DNA from: Streptacidiphilus fuscans
GTDB lineage: Bacteria > Actinomycetota > Actinomycetes > Streptomycetales > Streptomycetaceae
Assembly: GCF_015690355.1 (NCBI RefSeq)
Contig: NZ_JADPRT010000007.1
Location: forward strand, 156,268 to 220,267
DNA: 64,000 bases
Direction of reading: 5' to 3'
Position numbers and translations under genes: made by a program. The notes below the pieces were generated by a model, which had not been told where the DNA came from, ran no database searches, and saw only the letters and a program-made list of their open reading frames with translations. Positions 31,424-39,794 of the stretch are shown here, piece after piece. Every line of letters begins with the position of its first letter. The first letter of the stretch is position 1.

Positions 31424-31999
31424 ATGCCGACCGATCGACTCCGCGACCCCTTCCGCGAGCAACTGCTGGAACAACGGGTGGTCACCCTCACCGGGCCGCT
31501 CGACGACACCGCCTGCGCGGAGGCCGCCGCCGAACTGCTCCACCTCGACCGCGCCGACCCGGGCCGCGAGCTGAGCCTCTACCTGAATTCCTCCGGCGGA
31601 GCGCTCACGCCGCTGCTCGGGTTGGTCGACGTGGTCCGCTCACTCGCCTGCCCGGTGCAGACCGTCTGCCTGGGGCACGCCGAGCGGACCGCGGCCGTGC
31701 TGCTGGCCGTCGGCACGCCGGGCCGACGGGTCGTCATGCCGCAGGCCCGGCTCCTGCTCGCCCACCCGTCCCCCGAGACCGAACCGGACGGCCACCCGCT
31801 GGCAGCAGAGGAACTGATGCACCATGCGGACTCCTGGGAGCGCCGGCTCCGTGCCGTCGAGGCGCTCCTGGCCGAGGTGACCGGCACGAGCGTCGAGCGG
31901 GTGCGACACGACCTGGAACACGGCCTCGCCATGGGCGCGGAACAGGCCGTCGGATACGGACTGGCCGACACGATCGGCCGACGCCCGCCGAATGGATGA
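31424..31999 (+). CDS. ClpP-like protein without catalytic serine
   Basis: A 191-residue ClpP-family protein, ATG at 31424 with AGGAGG upstream. Family landmarks are intact: LYLNSSGGALTPLLGLVD (family INSPGG), CPVQTVCLGHAERTAAVLLAVG (family GxAASMGA) and RLLLAHPSP (family MIHQP). Aligning the second segment places Arg88 where ClpP has its nucleophilic Ser. The His (H114) and Asp (D163) of the triad remain. It should therefore be unable to cleave peptides and may act as a regulatory ring subunit with another ClpP, as the non-catalytic ClpR subunits of cyanobacteria and plastids do. The gene is divergent from the orphan antitoxin and shares its palindrome-bearing spacer. Confidence 0.85.
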   Translation: MPTDRLRDPFREQLLEQRVVTLTGPLDDTACAEAAAELLHLDRADPGRELSLYLNSSGGALTPLLGLVDVVRSLACPVQTVCLGHAERTAAVLLAVGTPGRRVVMPQARLLLAHPSPETEPDGHPLAAEELMHHADSWERRLRAVEALLAEVTGTSVERVRHDLEHGLAMGAEQAVGYGLADTIGRRPPNG

Positions 32000-32228
32000 A
32001 CCATTCCCGCGGCGTCCCGAATAAGCCCAGTTCATACGCGGTTCGAACGCGCCCGTAATCGTTTTCGACGCCCCGGATGCGAATACCTCTTCAGGCTCAA
32101 GAATTGCGCGGCAAACCCGCTGTGGTAAGAATCACAAACGCACGGCGGAACGTGAAGATCCCATAAAAACGTGCCAATACTGTCCGCCGAACGAACAAGT
32201 CCTCGCCACCGTGGCGGGGCGGTCCTGC
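32000..32228. promoter_or_regulatory. intergenic region upstream of the riboswitch
   Basis: This gene-free stretch after the ClpP-like gene should carry the promoter of the riboswitch-controlled gene. It is AT-richer than average near 32120-32185 (TAAGAATCACAAACGC; CCCATAAAAACGTGCC). I see no coding sequence and no confident -35/-10 pair. Confidence 0.5.
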
Positions 32229-32408
32229 CGGACGCCTAGTCTCGCCACCGGCCGGACGCCAGGTGCTCACACACACCTGACAGGCGAGAACGGGAGACCC
32301 AGGCAGTACGGGGTGGCGCAGGCAACGCCATCCCTCGGGGTGAAGCCGGGACGACGGCCGGGCAGCTTCTGGAGCCCGAACCCGACAGGGACGACTTTCG
32401 TAGGCGGT
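32229..32408 (+). ncRNA. c-di-AMP riboswitch (ydaO-yuaA class)
   Basis: The segment aligns in order with the ydaO aptamer: GGGAGACCCA, then a hairpin, then GGGGTGAAGCC (family GGGGUGAAUCC), then GGCCGGGCAGC, then GCCCGAACCCGACAG (family GCCCGAAUCCGUCAG). P1 forms between CGCCTA (32233-32238) and TAGGCG (32401-32406). It is 18 bases from the downstream NlpC/P60 start. In streptomycetes this class controls genes of resuscitation-promoting factors and NlpC/P60 cell-wall hydrolases and turns them off when c-di-AMP is bound; that direction is taken from knowledge of the family. Confidence 0.88.
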
Positions 32409-32425
32409 TCCGGAAGGACTTTCGC

Positions 32426-32908
32426 ATGTCTGCGTCCTCTGGTTCTGCGCGCAACCATGCCAACCGGCTGAAGGCCGGATTCACCACGCTCGCCGCCACG
32501 GGAGCACTTCTCGGCGGGACCGCAGTGGTCGCGCCGTCGGCCAGCGCGGCCAATCTCACCATCGGCCTGCGGGCCCTGCACGTCGCCGAATCCGAGCACG
32601 GCGCCCCGTATCGCTGGGGAGCCACCGGACCTTACTCTTTCGACTGCTCGGGACTTACTTACTACGCGTTCAAACATGTCGGGAGAAAACTCCCCCGCAC
32701 GGCGGAGCAGCAGTACAACCACGTGCACCACATCTCGTTCCGCCAGCTCCGACCGGGCGACCTGGTCTTCTTCCACGACGGCGACTACGTCTACCACGTG
32801 GGCATCTACGCCGGGCACTGGAAGATCTGGCACTCCCCGCACCCCGGCACCTACGTGAAGCTGGAGCACATCTGGACGCACTCGGTCTGGTTCGGCCGGG
32901 TGAACTGA
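32426..32908 (+). CDS. secreted NlpC/P60 cell-wall hydrolase
   Basis: A 160-residue secreted protein with one NlpC/P60 domain, a papain-like peptidase that cuts peptidoglycan stem peptides. The signal peptide runs to about residue 41 (GALLGGTAVVAPSASA). The catalytic Cys is in YSFDCSGLTYYAFKHVG, the His in YHVGIYAG, and a polar third residue (His) in IWHSPHPG. The RTAEQQYNHVHHISFRQLRPGDLVFF segment matches the family. It has no LysM or SH3 binding domain, so it is a minimal form. Start ATG 32426 follows GGAAGGA. Expression should be controlled by c-di-AMP through the riboswitch. Confidence 0.93.
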   Translation: MSASSGSARNHANRLKAGFTTLAATGALLGGTAVVAPSASAANLTIGLRALHVAESEHGAPYRWGATGPYSFDCSGLTYYAFKHVGRKLPRTAEQQYNHVHHISFRQLRPGDLVFFHDGDYVYHVGIYAGHWKIWHSPHPGTYVKLEHIWTHSVWFGRVN

Positions 32909-32920
32909 CCACACATCCGG

Positions 32921-33943
32921 TCAGCGGGCGGCCTGACGGCGGGCCTCGTCGAGAAGCTCCATCACCTCGATCGATGCCTGCCAGGGCATCAGCGGGCTCT
33001 CCTGCAGCCCGGCGCGCAGGCAGCGCATGACCTCCTCGGCCTCGTGGGTGAACCCGATGCCGTGGTATGGCACGTCGATCCGCTCGGCCGGCTGCTGCTC
33101 GTCGTTCCCACGCCGGAGCAGCAGGTGGTCCGGCCGGAAGAAGCCCGGCGGCAGCTCGATCCGGCCCTCGGTGCCGGTCACGGTGGCCCGGCACGGCGTG
33201 GCGGAGACGATCCCGCAGGTCAGAGCGGCCAGCGCGCCGTTGTCGTAGCCGAGCAGGACGCCGGTGTTGGCGTCGACGCCCTCGGGCGTCGGGCTGGACC
33301 AGGCCCGGACCTGGGCAGGCACGCCCAGCAGCAGGTGGGCCAGGCTGACCGGGTAGACGCCGAGGTCCAGCAGCGCGCCGCCGCCCAGCGCCGGGTCCCG
33401 CAGGCGGTGGCTCGGCTCGAACGGCCCGGCGATGCCGAAGTCGGCGTGGACGGTGCGGACTTCGCCGATCGCACCGTCACCGATCAGCTCGACCACCCGG
33501 CGGATCGCCGGGTTGAACCGCATCCACATGGCCTCCATCAGGAAGACCCCGCGACTGCGGGCCAGTTCGACCAGCGAGCGGGCCTGTGCGGCGTCCAGCG
33601 TGAGCGGCTTCTCGCAGAGGACGGCGCGGCCCGCGTCGAGGCAGAGCGCGGCGGCGTCGTGGTGGGCGCTGTGCGGCGTGGCCACGTAGACCACGTCGAC
33701 GCGGTCGTCGGCGGCCAACTCCGCCCAGCTGCCGTACGCGTGCGGGATGCCATGGCGTGCGGCGAAGTCCTCGGCGGCGGCCTTCGTGCGCGAGGCGACC
33801 GCGAAGACCTCGGCGTCCGGCAGGAGTTGGAGGTCCGCGGTGAAGTCCCTGGCGATGGTCCCGGTGGCCAGGATGCCCCAGCGGATCTTCCCCTGGCGGT
33901 TCGGGCTGCCCGCGGTCCCGGTCATGGGTGTCTTTGCGGTCAT
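32921..33943 (-). CDS. Gfo/Idh/MocA family oxidoreductase
   Basis: NAD(P)-dependent oxidoreductase of 340 residues with an N-terminal Rossmann fold (WGILATGTIARDF) and the family signature VLCEKPLTLDAAQARSLVE (EKP, the active-site Lys-Pro). YVATPHSAHHDAAALCL and ALLDLGVYPVSLAHLLLG follow; the Asp/His pair expected in the middle is replaced by Asp/Tyr in LDLGVYPV, as in dihydrodiol-dehydrogenase-like members. An internal ATG at 33925 is an alternative start. It stands alone; substrates are probably sugars or diols. The bioF gene is 43 bases upstream on the same strand. Confidence 0.88.
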   Translation of the reverse strand: MTAKTPMTGTAGSPNRQGKIRWGILATGTIARDFTADLQLLPDAEVFAVASRTKAAAEDFAARHGIPHAYGSWAELAADDRVDVVYVATPHSAHHDAAALCLDAGRAVLCEKPLTLDAAQARSLVELARSRGVFLMEAMWMRFNPAIRRVVELIGDGAIGEVRTVHADFGIAGPFEPSHRLRDPALGGGALLDLGVYPVSLAHLLLGVPAQVRAWSSPTPEGVDANTGVLLGYDNGALAALTCGIVSATPCRATVTGTEGRIELPPGFFRPDHLLLRRGNDEQQPAERIDVPYHGIGFTHEAEEVMRCLRAGLQESPLMPWQASIEVMELLDEARRQAAR

Positions 33944-33986
33944 GGGGTCATCCCATCATGACCGGGACGCCGGACGACAGGGCGCG

Positions 33987-35156
33987 TCAGCCGTCCCTCC
34001 GCGCGCCCTCGGGGGCGGTGCGCGAGAGCAGTGAGACGGCCCAGGAGATCTGATCGTCCGTCAGGTCACCGCGTGCCGTGAGGCGCAGCCGCGAGAAGCG
34101 GTCGGGCACGGACGGCGGGCGGAAGCAGCCGACGCCGAGGCCGAGGGCGCGCACTTCGGCAGCCCAGGCCACGGCCGTCTCCGGGGAGGGCGCGCGGACG
34201 GAGACGACGGCCGCGTCCGGCTCGCTGGACTCGAAACCCTCCGCACGCAGGGCGTCGGCCAGCAGGTGCGCCACCTCCCGGGCCCGGTCGGCACGTTCGG
34301 GCTCGGCGCGGAGCACGCGCAGCGCGCCCAAGGCGGCACCGGCGGCGGCCGGGGCGAGGCCGGTGTCGAAGATGAAGGTCCGCGCGGCCTGGACCAGGTG
34401 CTCGATCACCCGGCGCGGACCGAGGACCGCGCCGCCCTGCGAGGCCAGCGACTTGGAGAGGGTCACCGTGGTCACCACGTCCGGCGCGCCCGCCAGTCCG
34501 GCGGCAGCGACGGCCCCGGAGCCGCCCGCGCCGAGCACGCCCAGGCCGTGCGCGTCGTCGACCACCAGCGCCGCGCCGTGGTCGCGGCAGGCGGCGGCCA
34601 GCTCGGCCAGCGGCGCGGCGTCGCCGTCGACGGAGAAGACGGAGTCGCTGACCGCGATCGCCCGGGTCTCGCTCCGGCTGGCCAGCTCGGCACGGAACGC
34701 ACCGGGGTCCTTGTGCGCGGCGCGGGCGATCCGGGCCCGGGAGAGGCGGCAACCGTCGATCAGCGACGCGTGGTTGAGCGCGTCGGAGACGATCAGCGCC
34801 TCGGGGCCGGTCAGCGCGGTGAGCGCGGCCAGGTTGGCGGTGTAGCCGGAGGAGAAGACGAGCGCCGCCTCCGCGCCACAGAACTCGGCGAGTTCGCGCT
34901 CCAGCTCGGCGTGCAGCTCGGTCGTCCCGGTCACCAGCCGGGAGCCGGTCGCACCGCCGCCCCAGCGCCGGGCAGCCTCGGCCGCGGCGTCGGTGACCCG
35001 GGGGTCGAGGGTGAGGCCGAGGTAGTCGTTGCTCGCCAGGTCGAGCAGACCGCTGTCCGCGGGGCGCGGTCGCAGCGTGCGCACCAGACCGGCCCGCTGC
35101 CGGGTCTCGGCGGCGGCGTCGATCCACGCGAAGGGGTCAGCGGTGGCGAGGGTCAT
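33987..35156 (-). CDS. bioF: 8-amino-7-oxononanoate synthase
   Basis: PLP enzyme of the alpha-oxoamine synthase family, 389 residues, making 8-amino-7-oxononanoate from pimeloyl-ACP (or -CoA) and L-alanine in biotin synthesis. Landmarks: SNDYLGLTLDPRV, ATGSRLVTGTTELHAELE, FSSGYTANLA (cofactor phosphate), DALNHASLIDGCRLS, VVDDAHGLGVLG (PLP-stacking Asp/His) and TLSKSLASQGG with the Schiff-base Lys235. It is on the opposite strand from bioB-bioA-bioD, with a membrane-protein gene between them. The Idh-type gene follows in the same direction. Confidence 0.92.
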   Translation of the reverse strand: MTLATADPFAWIDAAAETRQRAGLVRTLRPRPADSGLLDLASNDYLGLTLDPRVTDAAAEAARRWGGGATGSRLVTGTTELHAELERELAEFCGAEAALVFSSGYTANLAALTALTGPEALIVSDALNHASLIDGCRLSRARIARAAHKDPGAFRAELASRSETRAIAVSDSVFSVDGDAAPLAELAAACRDHGAALVVDDAHGLGVLGAGGSGAVAAAGLAGAPDVVTTVTLSKSLASQGGAVLGPRRVIEHLVQAARTFIFDTGLAPAAAGAALGALRVLRAEPERADRAREVAHLLADALRAEGFESSEPDAAVVSVRAPSPETAVAWAAEVRALGLGVGCFRPPSVPDRFSRLRLTARGDLTDDQISWAVSLLSRTAPEGARRDG

Positions 35157-35266
35157 GGGCCGACCTTGTCAGGCGCGCGCCGCGCAGGACAACTCGGAGT
35201 TGTTGCGACATTGATCACCACGGCCGGGCAGAGGGTGGTGCGGGTGAGCGGCAGGCGGAGCGGCCC

Positions 35267-36052
35267 TCACTCGTCCCACATGACCGAGTTCGCGGTCTGC
35301 GCGGTCAGGTACCAGGTCGGGGTGACCAGGTCGGCGGTGGCGCCGGTCGCCTGCGTCGCGTAGGCGGATTGGACAACCGTGACAAAACGCCCGACCTGGG
35401 AGACCTTCCGCTGCACGGCGGCCAGCGGCGCCGTCACCCCCGGAACGGCGTTGCCGGGTTGACGCATCCCCACCGACGCCGGTGCGTCGGCGAGCTCGGA
35501 CTGCGCCCGGCTCGCCGCGTTCTCGTCGGCGAAGGTGAAGAGGGTGACCTGCGACAACACCGAATGGTCGGTGCTCAGGTAATCCGCTGTGAGATAACCC
35601 TCACACGAGGTGACGACGGCACCCGGCACGGTCGGAGCCATGACGCCCAGGCAGGACGCGGCGCTGCCCAGCGCGTAGCGGGTCTCCTGGTAGGCGCTGA
35701 GGTTGGTGGCGCTCACGGGCACGTTCACCGTGACCGGGGCCATGGTCGCCGCGTCCGGCAGGTTGCCCTGCGGCGCGGTCGCTCCGCCGGTGTCACCCGG
35801 CGCGGCCGCGCCGACGCTGTCCTGGGAGACCTCGGTCGAACCGGCCCCTGCGGCGGCCGAGGAGGCGCCCGTGTAGTGGACCTCCGCCCAGGTCGCTATG
35901 CCCGCCGACACGACCAGCAGGCCGATCAGCGCCGCCCTGCGCGAGCCGCGACGCGGCCGGGACCCAGGCCCGGCGGCATGCGCGGGCGCGGCGTGCACGG
36001 GCCGCGACTCTGCTTCCCGAGGGTCGGCAGCCGACTCTCCCCTGGTCGTCAT
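35267..36052 (-). CDS. hypothetical membrane-anchored extracytoplasmic protein
   Basis: A 261-residue protein. A basic, Ala-rich cytoplasmic tail (1-38) ends in RPRRGSRRA; one transmembrane segment (about 39-58: AALIGLLVVSAGIATWAEV) follows and the rest is outside. A Gly/Ala linker (60-100) leads to a globular part (PVTVNVPVSATNLSAYQETRY to ...ANSVMWDE) with two cysteines (SAASCLGVM and VTSCEGYL) that may form a disulfide. A related type of exported protein occurs in streptomycetes. No catalytic motif is recognised, and a role in biotin metabolism is not implied by the neighbours alone. Confidence 0.8.
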   Translation of the reverse strand: MTTRGESAADPREAESRPVHAAPAHAAGPGSRPRRGSRRAALIGLLVVSAGIATWAEVHYTGASSAAAGAGSTEVSQDSVGAAAPGDTGGATAPQGNLPDAATMAPVTVNVPVSATNLSAYQETRYALGSAASCLGVMAPTVPGAVVTSCEGYLTADYLSTDHSVLSQVTLFTFADENAASRAQSELADAPASVGMRQPGNAVPGVTAPLAAVQRKVSQVGRFVTVVQSAYATQATGATADLVTPTWYLTAQTANSVMWDE

Positions 36053-36328
36053 GCGAGAGAGTGTAGGGGGTCACACTCCCGTGCGAACCAGCCGGGTGAT
36101 CAGCGCAGACACCGAATTCACAGGCCACTGACAGGCTTTCGCGCCGTGCTCACAGGTCGCACCTGATCCCTTCACATCGTGCACACCACACCTGGGCGCG
36201 TCGGTGCGCAAAGTGGACGAGTCGGGTCCGAGTCGGTTGATCTATGACAACACGACCAGCGTTGTGTGAGATGTTCTATGCGGTTCCGTACTGGCGGCGG
36301 CGGATCACCGCAGGGCAGGATCGCCCTC
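36053..36328. promoter_or_regulatory. divergent region upstream of bioB
   Basis: A 276-base spacer separates the membrane protein gene from bioB. It contains an imperfect inverted repeat ACAAC-(11)-GTTGT around 36247-36270, close to the expected bioB promoter. This could be a biotin-regulator site (BirA or BioQ type), but the match is weak. Confidence 0.35.
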
Positions 36329-37393
36329 ATGGATCTGCTCGACTCTCTTGTCGCCAAGGCGCTCAACCGCGAACTGCCCACTCGCGAGGAGGCCCTGGCC
36401 GTTCTCACCACCACCGACGACGAACTCCTCGACGTCGTCGCCGCGGCCGGTCGCGTCCGCCGGGCCTTCTTCGGCCGCCGGGTGAAGCTCAACTACCTGG
36501 TGAACCTCAAGAGCGGACTCTGCCCCGAGGACTGCTCCTACTGCTCCCAGCGGCTGGGCTCGAAGGCCGAGATCCTCAAGTACACCTGGCTCAAGCCGGG
36601 TGACGCCGCCGCCGCGGCCAAGGCCGGCGTGGCGGGCGGCGCCAAGCGCGTCTGCCTGGTGGCCAGCGGTCGCGGCCCGACGGACAAGGACGTGGACCGC
36701 GTCGCCGACACCATCGCGGCGATCAAGGAGGAGAACGAGCAGGTCGAGATCTGCGCCTGCCTCGGCCTCCTCTCCGACGGCCAGGCGGAGCGGCTGCGCG
36801 ACGCCGGTGTCCACGCCTACAACCACAACCTGAACACGTCCGAGGGCACCTACGAGGACATCTGCTCGACGCACGACTTCTCGGACCGCGTCGACACCGT
36901 GCAGAAGGCGCAGTCCGCCGGTCTGTCCGCCTGCTCGGGCCTGATCGCGGGCATGGGCGAGAGCGACGCGGACCTGGTCGACGTCGTCTACGCGCTGCGC
37001 GACCTGGACTCGGACTCGGTTCCGGTCAACTTCCTGATCCCGTTCGAGGGCACCCCGCTGGCCAAGGAGTGGAACCTCACCCCGCAGCGCTGCCTGCGCA
37101 TCCTGGCGATGGTCCGGTTCGTCTTCCCGGACAAGGAGGTCCGCATCGCGGGCGGCCGTGAGGTCCACCTGCGCTCGATGCAGCCGCTGGCCCTCAACCT
37201 GGCCAACTCGATCTTCCTGGGCGACTACCTGACCAGCGAGGGCCAGGCCGGCCAGGCCGACCTGGAGATGCTGGCCGACGGCGGCTGGGTCGTCGAGGGC
37301 CAGGACGAGGCGACGCTGCCGCGCGACCGCGAGCACGCCGACGTGGCCGTCCGCCGTCGCGGCGCCGGCACGGACCTGCCGCCCAACGCCTGA
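36329..37393 (+). CDS. bioB: biotin synthase
   Basis: Radical-SAM enzyme that inserts sulfur into dethiobiotin, the last step of biotin synthesis; 354 residues. The [4Fe-4S] cluster motif is CPEDCSYC with C65, C69 and C72. Auxiliary-cluster cysteines are expected in ICACLGLLS and [11 protein letters not shown], and an Arg in [21 protein letters not shown] and [11 protein letters not shown] are family segments. Start ATG 36329 is chosen because [13 protein letters not shown] matches the family N-terminus. Its stop TGA overlaps the bioA start by one base (TGATG), so translation is coupled. Confidence 0.96.
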   Translation: MDLLDSLVAKALNRELPTREEALAVLTTTDDELLDVVAAAGRVRRAFFGRRVKLNYLVNLKSGLCPEDCSYCSQRLGSKAEILKYTWLKPGDAAAAAKAGVAGGAKRVCLVASGRGPTDKDVDRVADTIAAIKEENEQVEICACLGLLSDGQAERLRDAGVHAYNHNLNTSEGTYEDICSTHDFSDRVDTVQKAQSAGLSACSGLIAGMGESDADLVDVVYALRDLDSDSVPVNFLIPFEGTPLAKEWNLTPQRCLRILAMVRFVFPDKEVRIAGGREVHLRSMQPLALNLANSIFLGDYLTSEGQAGQADLEMLADGGWVVEGQDEATLPRDREHADVAVRRRGAGTDLPPNA

Positions 37394-38718
37394 TGAGCAT
37401 GTCGGAAACGTTCGGCCGGACACCGATGGACGTCGACCGGCTGCTGGAGCTCGACCGCGCCCACGTCTGGCACCCCTACGGGGCGATGCCGGGCGCGGCC
37501 GAGCCCTACCCGGTCGCGTCCGCGAGCGGCGTCCGCCTGCGGATGGCCCGGCCGGTCGAGGGCCAGGACGAGCTGATCGACGGCATGTCGTCGTGGTGGT
37601 CGGCGATCCACGGCTACGGTCACCCGGTGCTGGACGCGGCCGTCCGCGACCAGCTCGGCCGGATGAGCCACGTGATGTTCGGCGGGCTCACCCACGAGCC
37701 CGCCGTCCGGCTGGCGACCACGCTGGTCGAGCTGACGCCCGAGCCGCTGCAGCACGTGTTCCTGGCGGACTCGGGCTCGGTCTCGGTCGAGGTCGCGGCC
37801 AAGATGTGCCTGCAGTACTGGCGTTCGCAGGGTCGCCCGGAGAAGCACCGGTTGCTGACCTGGCGCGGCGGCTACCACGGCGACACCTTCCACCCGATGT
37901 CGGTCTGCGACCCCGAGGGCGGGATGCACGAGCTCTGGACCGGCGTCCTGCCGCGCCAGATCTTCGCCGAGACCCCGCCGTCCGGGTTCGACGCCCCCGT
38001 CGACCCGGCGTACGTGGCCCACCTGGACGAGCTGATGGGCCGTCATGCGGCGGAGGCCGCAGCGGTGATCGTCGAACCCGTGGTCCAGGGCGCGGGCGGC
38101 ATGCGGTTCCACTCCCCCGCGTACCTGCGGGTGCTGCGGGAGCTGTGCGACGCGCACGACGTGCTGCTCGTCTTCGACGAGATCGCCACCGGCTTCGGCC
38201 GGACGGGCGAACTGTTCGCGGCGGACCACGCGGGCGTCTCCCCGGACGTCATGTGCGTCGGCAAGGCGCTGACCGGCGGCTATCTGACGCTGGCGGCGAC
38301 GCTGTGCACGACCCGCGTGGCGGAGGGCATCAGCCGCGGCGAGGTCCCCCTGCTGGCGCACGGGCCGACGTTCATGGGCAACCCGCTGGCGACGGCGGTG
38401 GCCAACGCGTCGATCGAGCTGCTGCTGGCGCAGGACTGGCGGCAGGAGGTCAAGCGTCTCGAGGCCGGCCTGCGGGAGGGGCTGGCGCCTGCGGCCGGGC
38501 TTCCCGGCGTGCGGGACGTCCGGGTGCTGGGCGCGATCGGCGTCGTGCAGCTCGACCACGAGGTCGACGTCCCGCGCGCGGCGAGAGCCGCGGCGGCGCG
38601 GGGCGTGTGGCTACGGCCCTTCCGGGACCTCGTCTACACCATGCCGCCGTACGTCTGCGACGACGCCGACCTGGCCACCCTCTGCGCGGGCGTCCGCGCG
38701 GCGGCGGAAGCCGCCTAG
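37393..38718 (+). CDS. bioA: adenosylmethionine-8-amino-7-oxononanoate transaminase
   Basis: PLP transaminase converting 8-amino-7-oxononanoate to 7,8-diaminononanoate with SAM as amino donor; 441 residues. [26 protein letters not shown] (53-77 region), [15 protein letters not shown] (cofactor phosphate), [37 protein letters not shown] (PLP-Asp) and [12 protein letters not shown] with Schiff-base Lys291 are all present. Tyr and Trp residues diagnostic of BioA rather than other aminotransferases are in HPYG and SSWW. It is translationally coupled to bioB. A second ATG at 37399 is possible. Its stop codon begins repeat copy C. Confidence 0.95.
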   Translation: MSMSETFGRTPMDVDRLLELDRAHVWHPYGAMPGAAEPYPVASASGVRLRMARPVEGQDELIDGMSSWWSAIHGYGHPVLDAAVRDQLGRMSHVMFGGLTHEPAVRLATTLVELTPEPLQHVFLADSGSVSVEVAAKMCLQYWRSQGRPEKHRLLTWRGGYHGDTFHPMSVCDPEGGMHELWTGVLPRQIFAETPPSGFDAPVDPAYVAHLDELMGRHAAEAAAVIVEPVVQGAGGMRFHSPAYLRVLRELCDAHDVLLVFDEIATGFGRTGELFAADHAGVSPDVMCVGKALTGGYLTLAATLCTTRVAEGISRGEVPLLAHGPTFMGNPLATAVANASIELLLAQDWRQEVKRLEAGLREGLAPAAGLPGVRDVRVLGAIGVVQLDHEVDVPRAARAAAARGVWLRPFRDLVYTMPPYVCDDADLATLCAGVRAAAEAA

Positions 38719-38860
38719 GGGCGCGAGGAACTGCGCGAGCAACCACCCTGTGCGGATGGCCCTGCACGTTCGGGGACCCACCTCCTGGGGTGGCTTGTCG
38801 CGCCCACGCGGCGGAGCCGCACATCAGCAGAGCCCCGCGCCCCTGGACGTTTGCAACGTC
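38716..38860. repeat. intergenic palindromic repeat, copy C (recombinant)
   Basis: It starts at the bioA stop codon (GGGGCGCGAGGAACTGCGCG from 38718). Module 1 is present (to CCCTGCACGTTCGG), but module 2 stops at GGTGGCTTGTCGCGC and continues directly into module 3, the 50-base block 38796-38845, which is identical to 17186-17235 of copy A. So one arm of the long inverted repeat is missing. It ends at GTTTGCAACG and lies between bioA and bioD. Confidence 0.85.
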
Positions 38861-38907
38861 CCGATCTCTCTTTCCGAATCAACGCTCGTTCCCACCGAAG
38901 GCACCAC

Positions 38908-39627
38908 ATGACCTGCCAGATCCTCCTCGTCACCGGCACCAACACCGAGATCGGAAAGACCGTCACCACCGCCGCCGTGGCGGCCCTCGCGCGCGACGCC
39001 TCGCGGCGCGTCGCGGTGTTGAAGCCCGCGCAGACCGGCGTCGCGCCGGGCGAGCCCGGGGACGTGGACGAGGTGCTGCGGCTGGCCGGGACGGTGACCG
39101 TGAGCGAGCTGGGGCGCTACCCCGAGCCGCTCGCGCCCGGGACCGCCGCCGCGCGCAGCGGCCTGCCGCCCGTGACGCCGGCGCAGATCGCCGAGGAGGT
39201 GGCCCGGCTCGCCGAGACCCACGATCTGGTGCTGGTCGAAGGCGCGGGCGGCCTGCTGGTGCGGTTCGACGCGGAGGGTTCCTCGCTCGCCGACGTTCCC
39301 GCCGCGCTGACCGGTCTCGGCCTCCAGGCCGAGGTGCTGCTCGTGGTGACCGCCGGGCTCGGCACGCTCAACCTCACCGAGCTGAGCGCGGAGGCGCTCC
39401 GTGCACGCTCGATCCCGCTGCACGGGCTGGTCATCGGCGGCTGGCCGGCCGAGCCGGACCTGGCGATGCGGTGCAACCTGGCCGACCTGCCGCTGGTGGC
39501 GGACGCTCCGCTGCTGGGCGCACTGCCGGAGCGCTGCGCCGGGCCGGAGGTGGACCCCGAGAGCTTCCTCAAGGTCGCCCGCGCCTCGCTCGCGCCCACG
39601 CTCGGCGGCGACTGGTCGCTCGCGTAA
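38908..39627 (+). CDS. bioD: dethiobiotin synthetase
   Basis: ATP-dependent ligase forming dethiobiotin from diaminononanoate and CO2; 239 residues. The P loop is GTNTEIGKT (10-18) with the following VTTAAVAAL helix. VAVLKPAQTGV, EGAGGLLVRF and VTAGLGTLNLTEL are family landmarks. The start is ATG 38908, preceded by GAAGG and by repeat copy C; a longer frame from 38851 runs into the repeat. It is separated from bioA by 189 bases, so it may not be translationally coupled. Confidence 0.94.
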   Translation: MTCQILLVTGTNTEIGKTVTTAAVAALARDASRRVAVLKPAQTGVAPGEPGDVDEVLRLAGTVTVSELGRYPEPLAPGTAAARSGLPPVTPAQIAEEVARLAETHDLVLVEGAGGLLVRFDAEGSSLADVPAALTGLGLQAEVLLVVTAGLGTLNLTELSAEALRARSIPLHGLVIGGWPAEPDLAMRCNLADLPLVADAPLLGALPERCAGPEVDPESFLKVARASLAPTLGGDWSLA

Positions 39628-39794
39628 CTCACGTAACCGACTCCGTAGGGGACGGTGCCGGGGATCTTTCAGGGTTCCGCTCAGTCCTTCGGCGGATGCC
39701 GCTCCGGGGTGTCGGTCATAGGCTCGTTTCGGACGCCGATCCATGCTGGTCAGCGAGTTCGGAGGGTCGGCCGGGGGAGTCGGAGCACGAAGTC

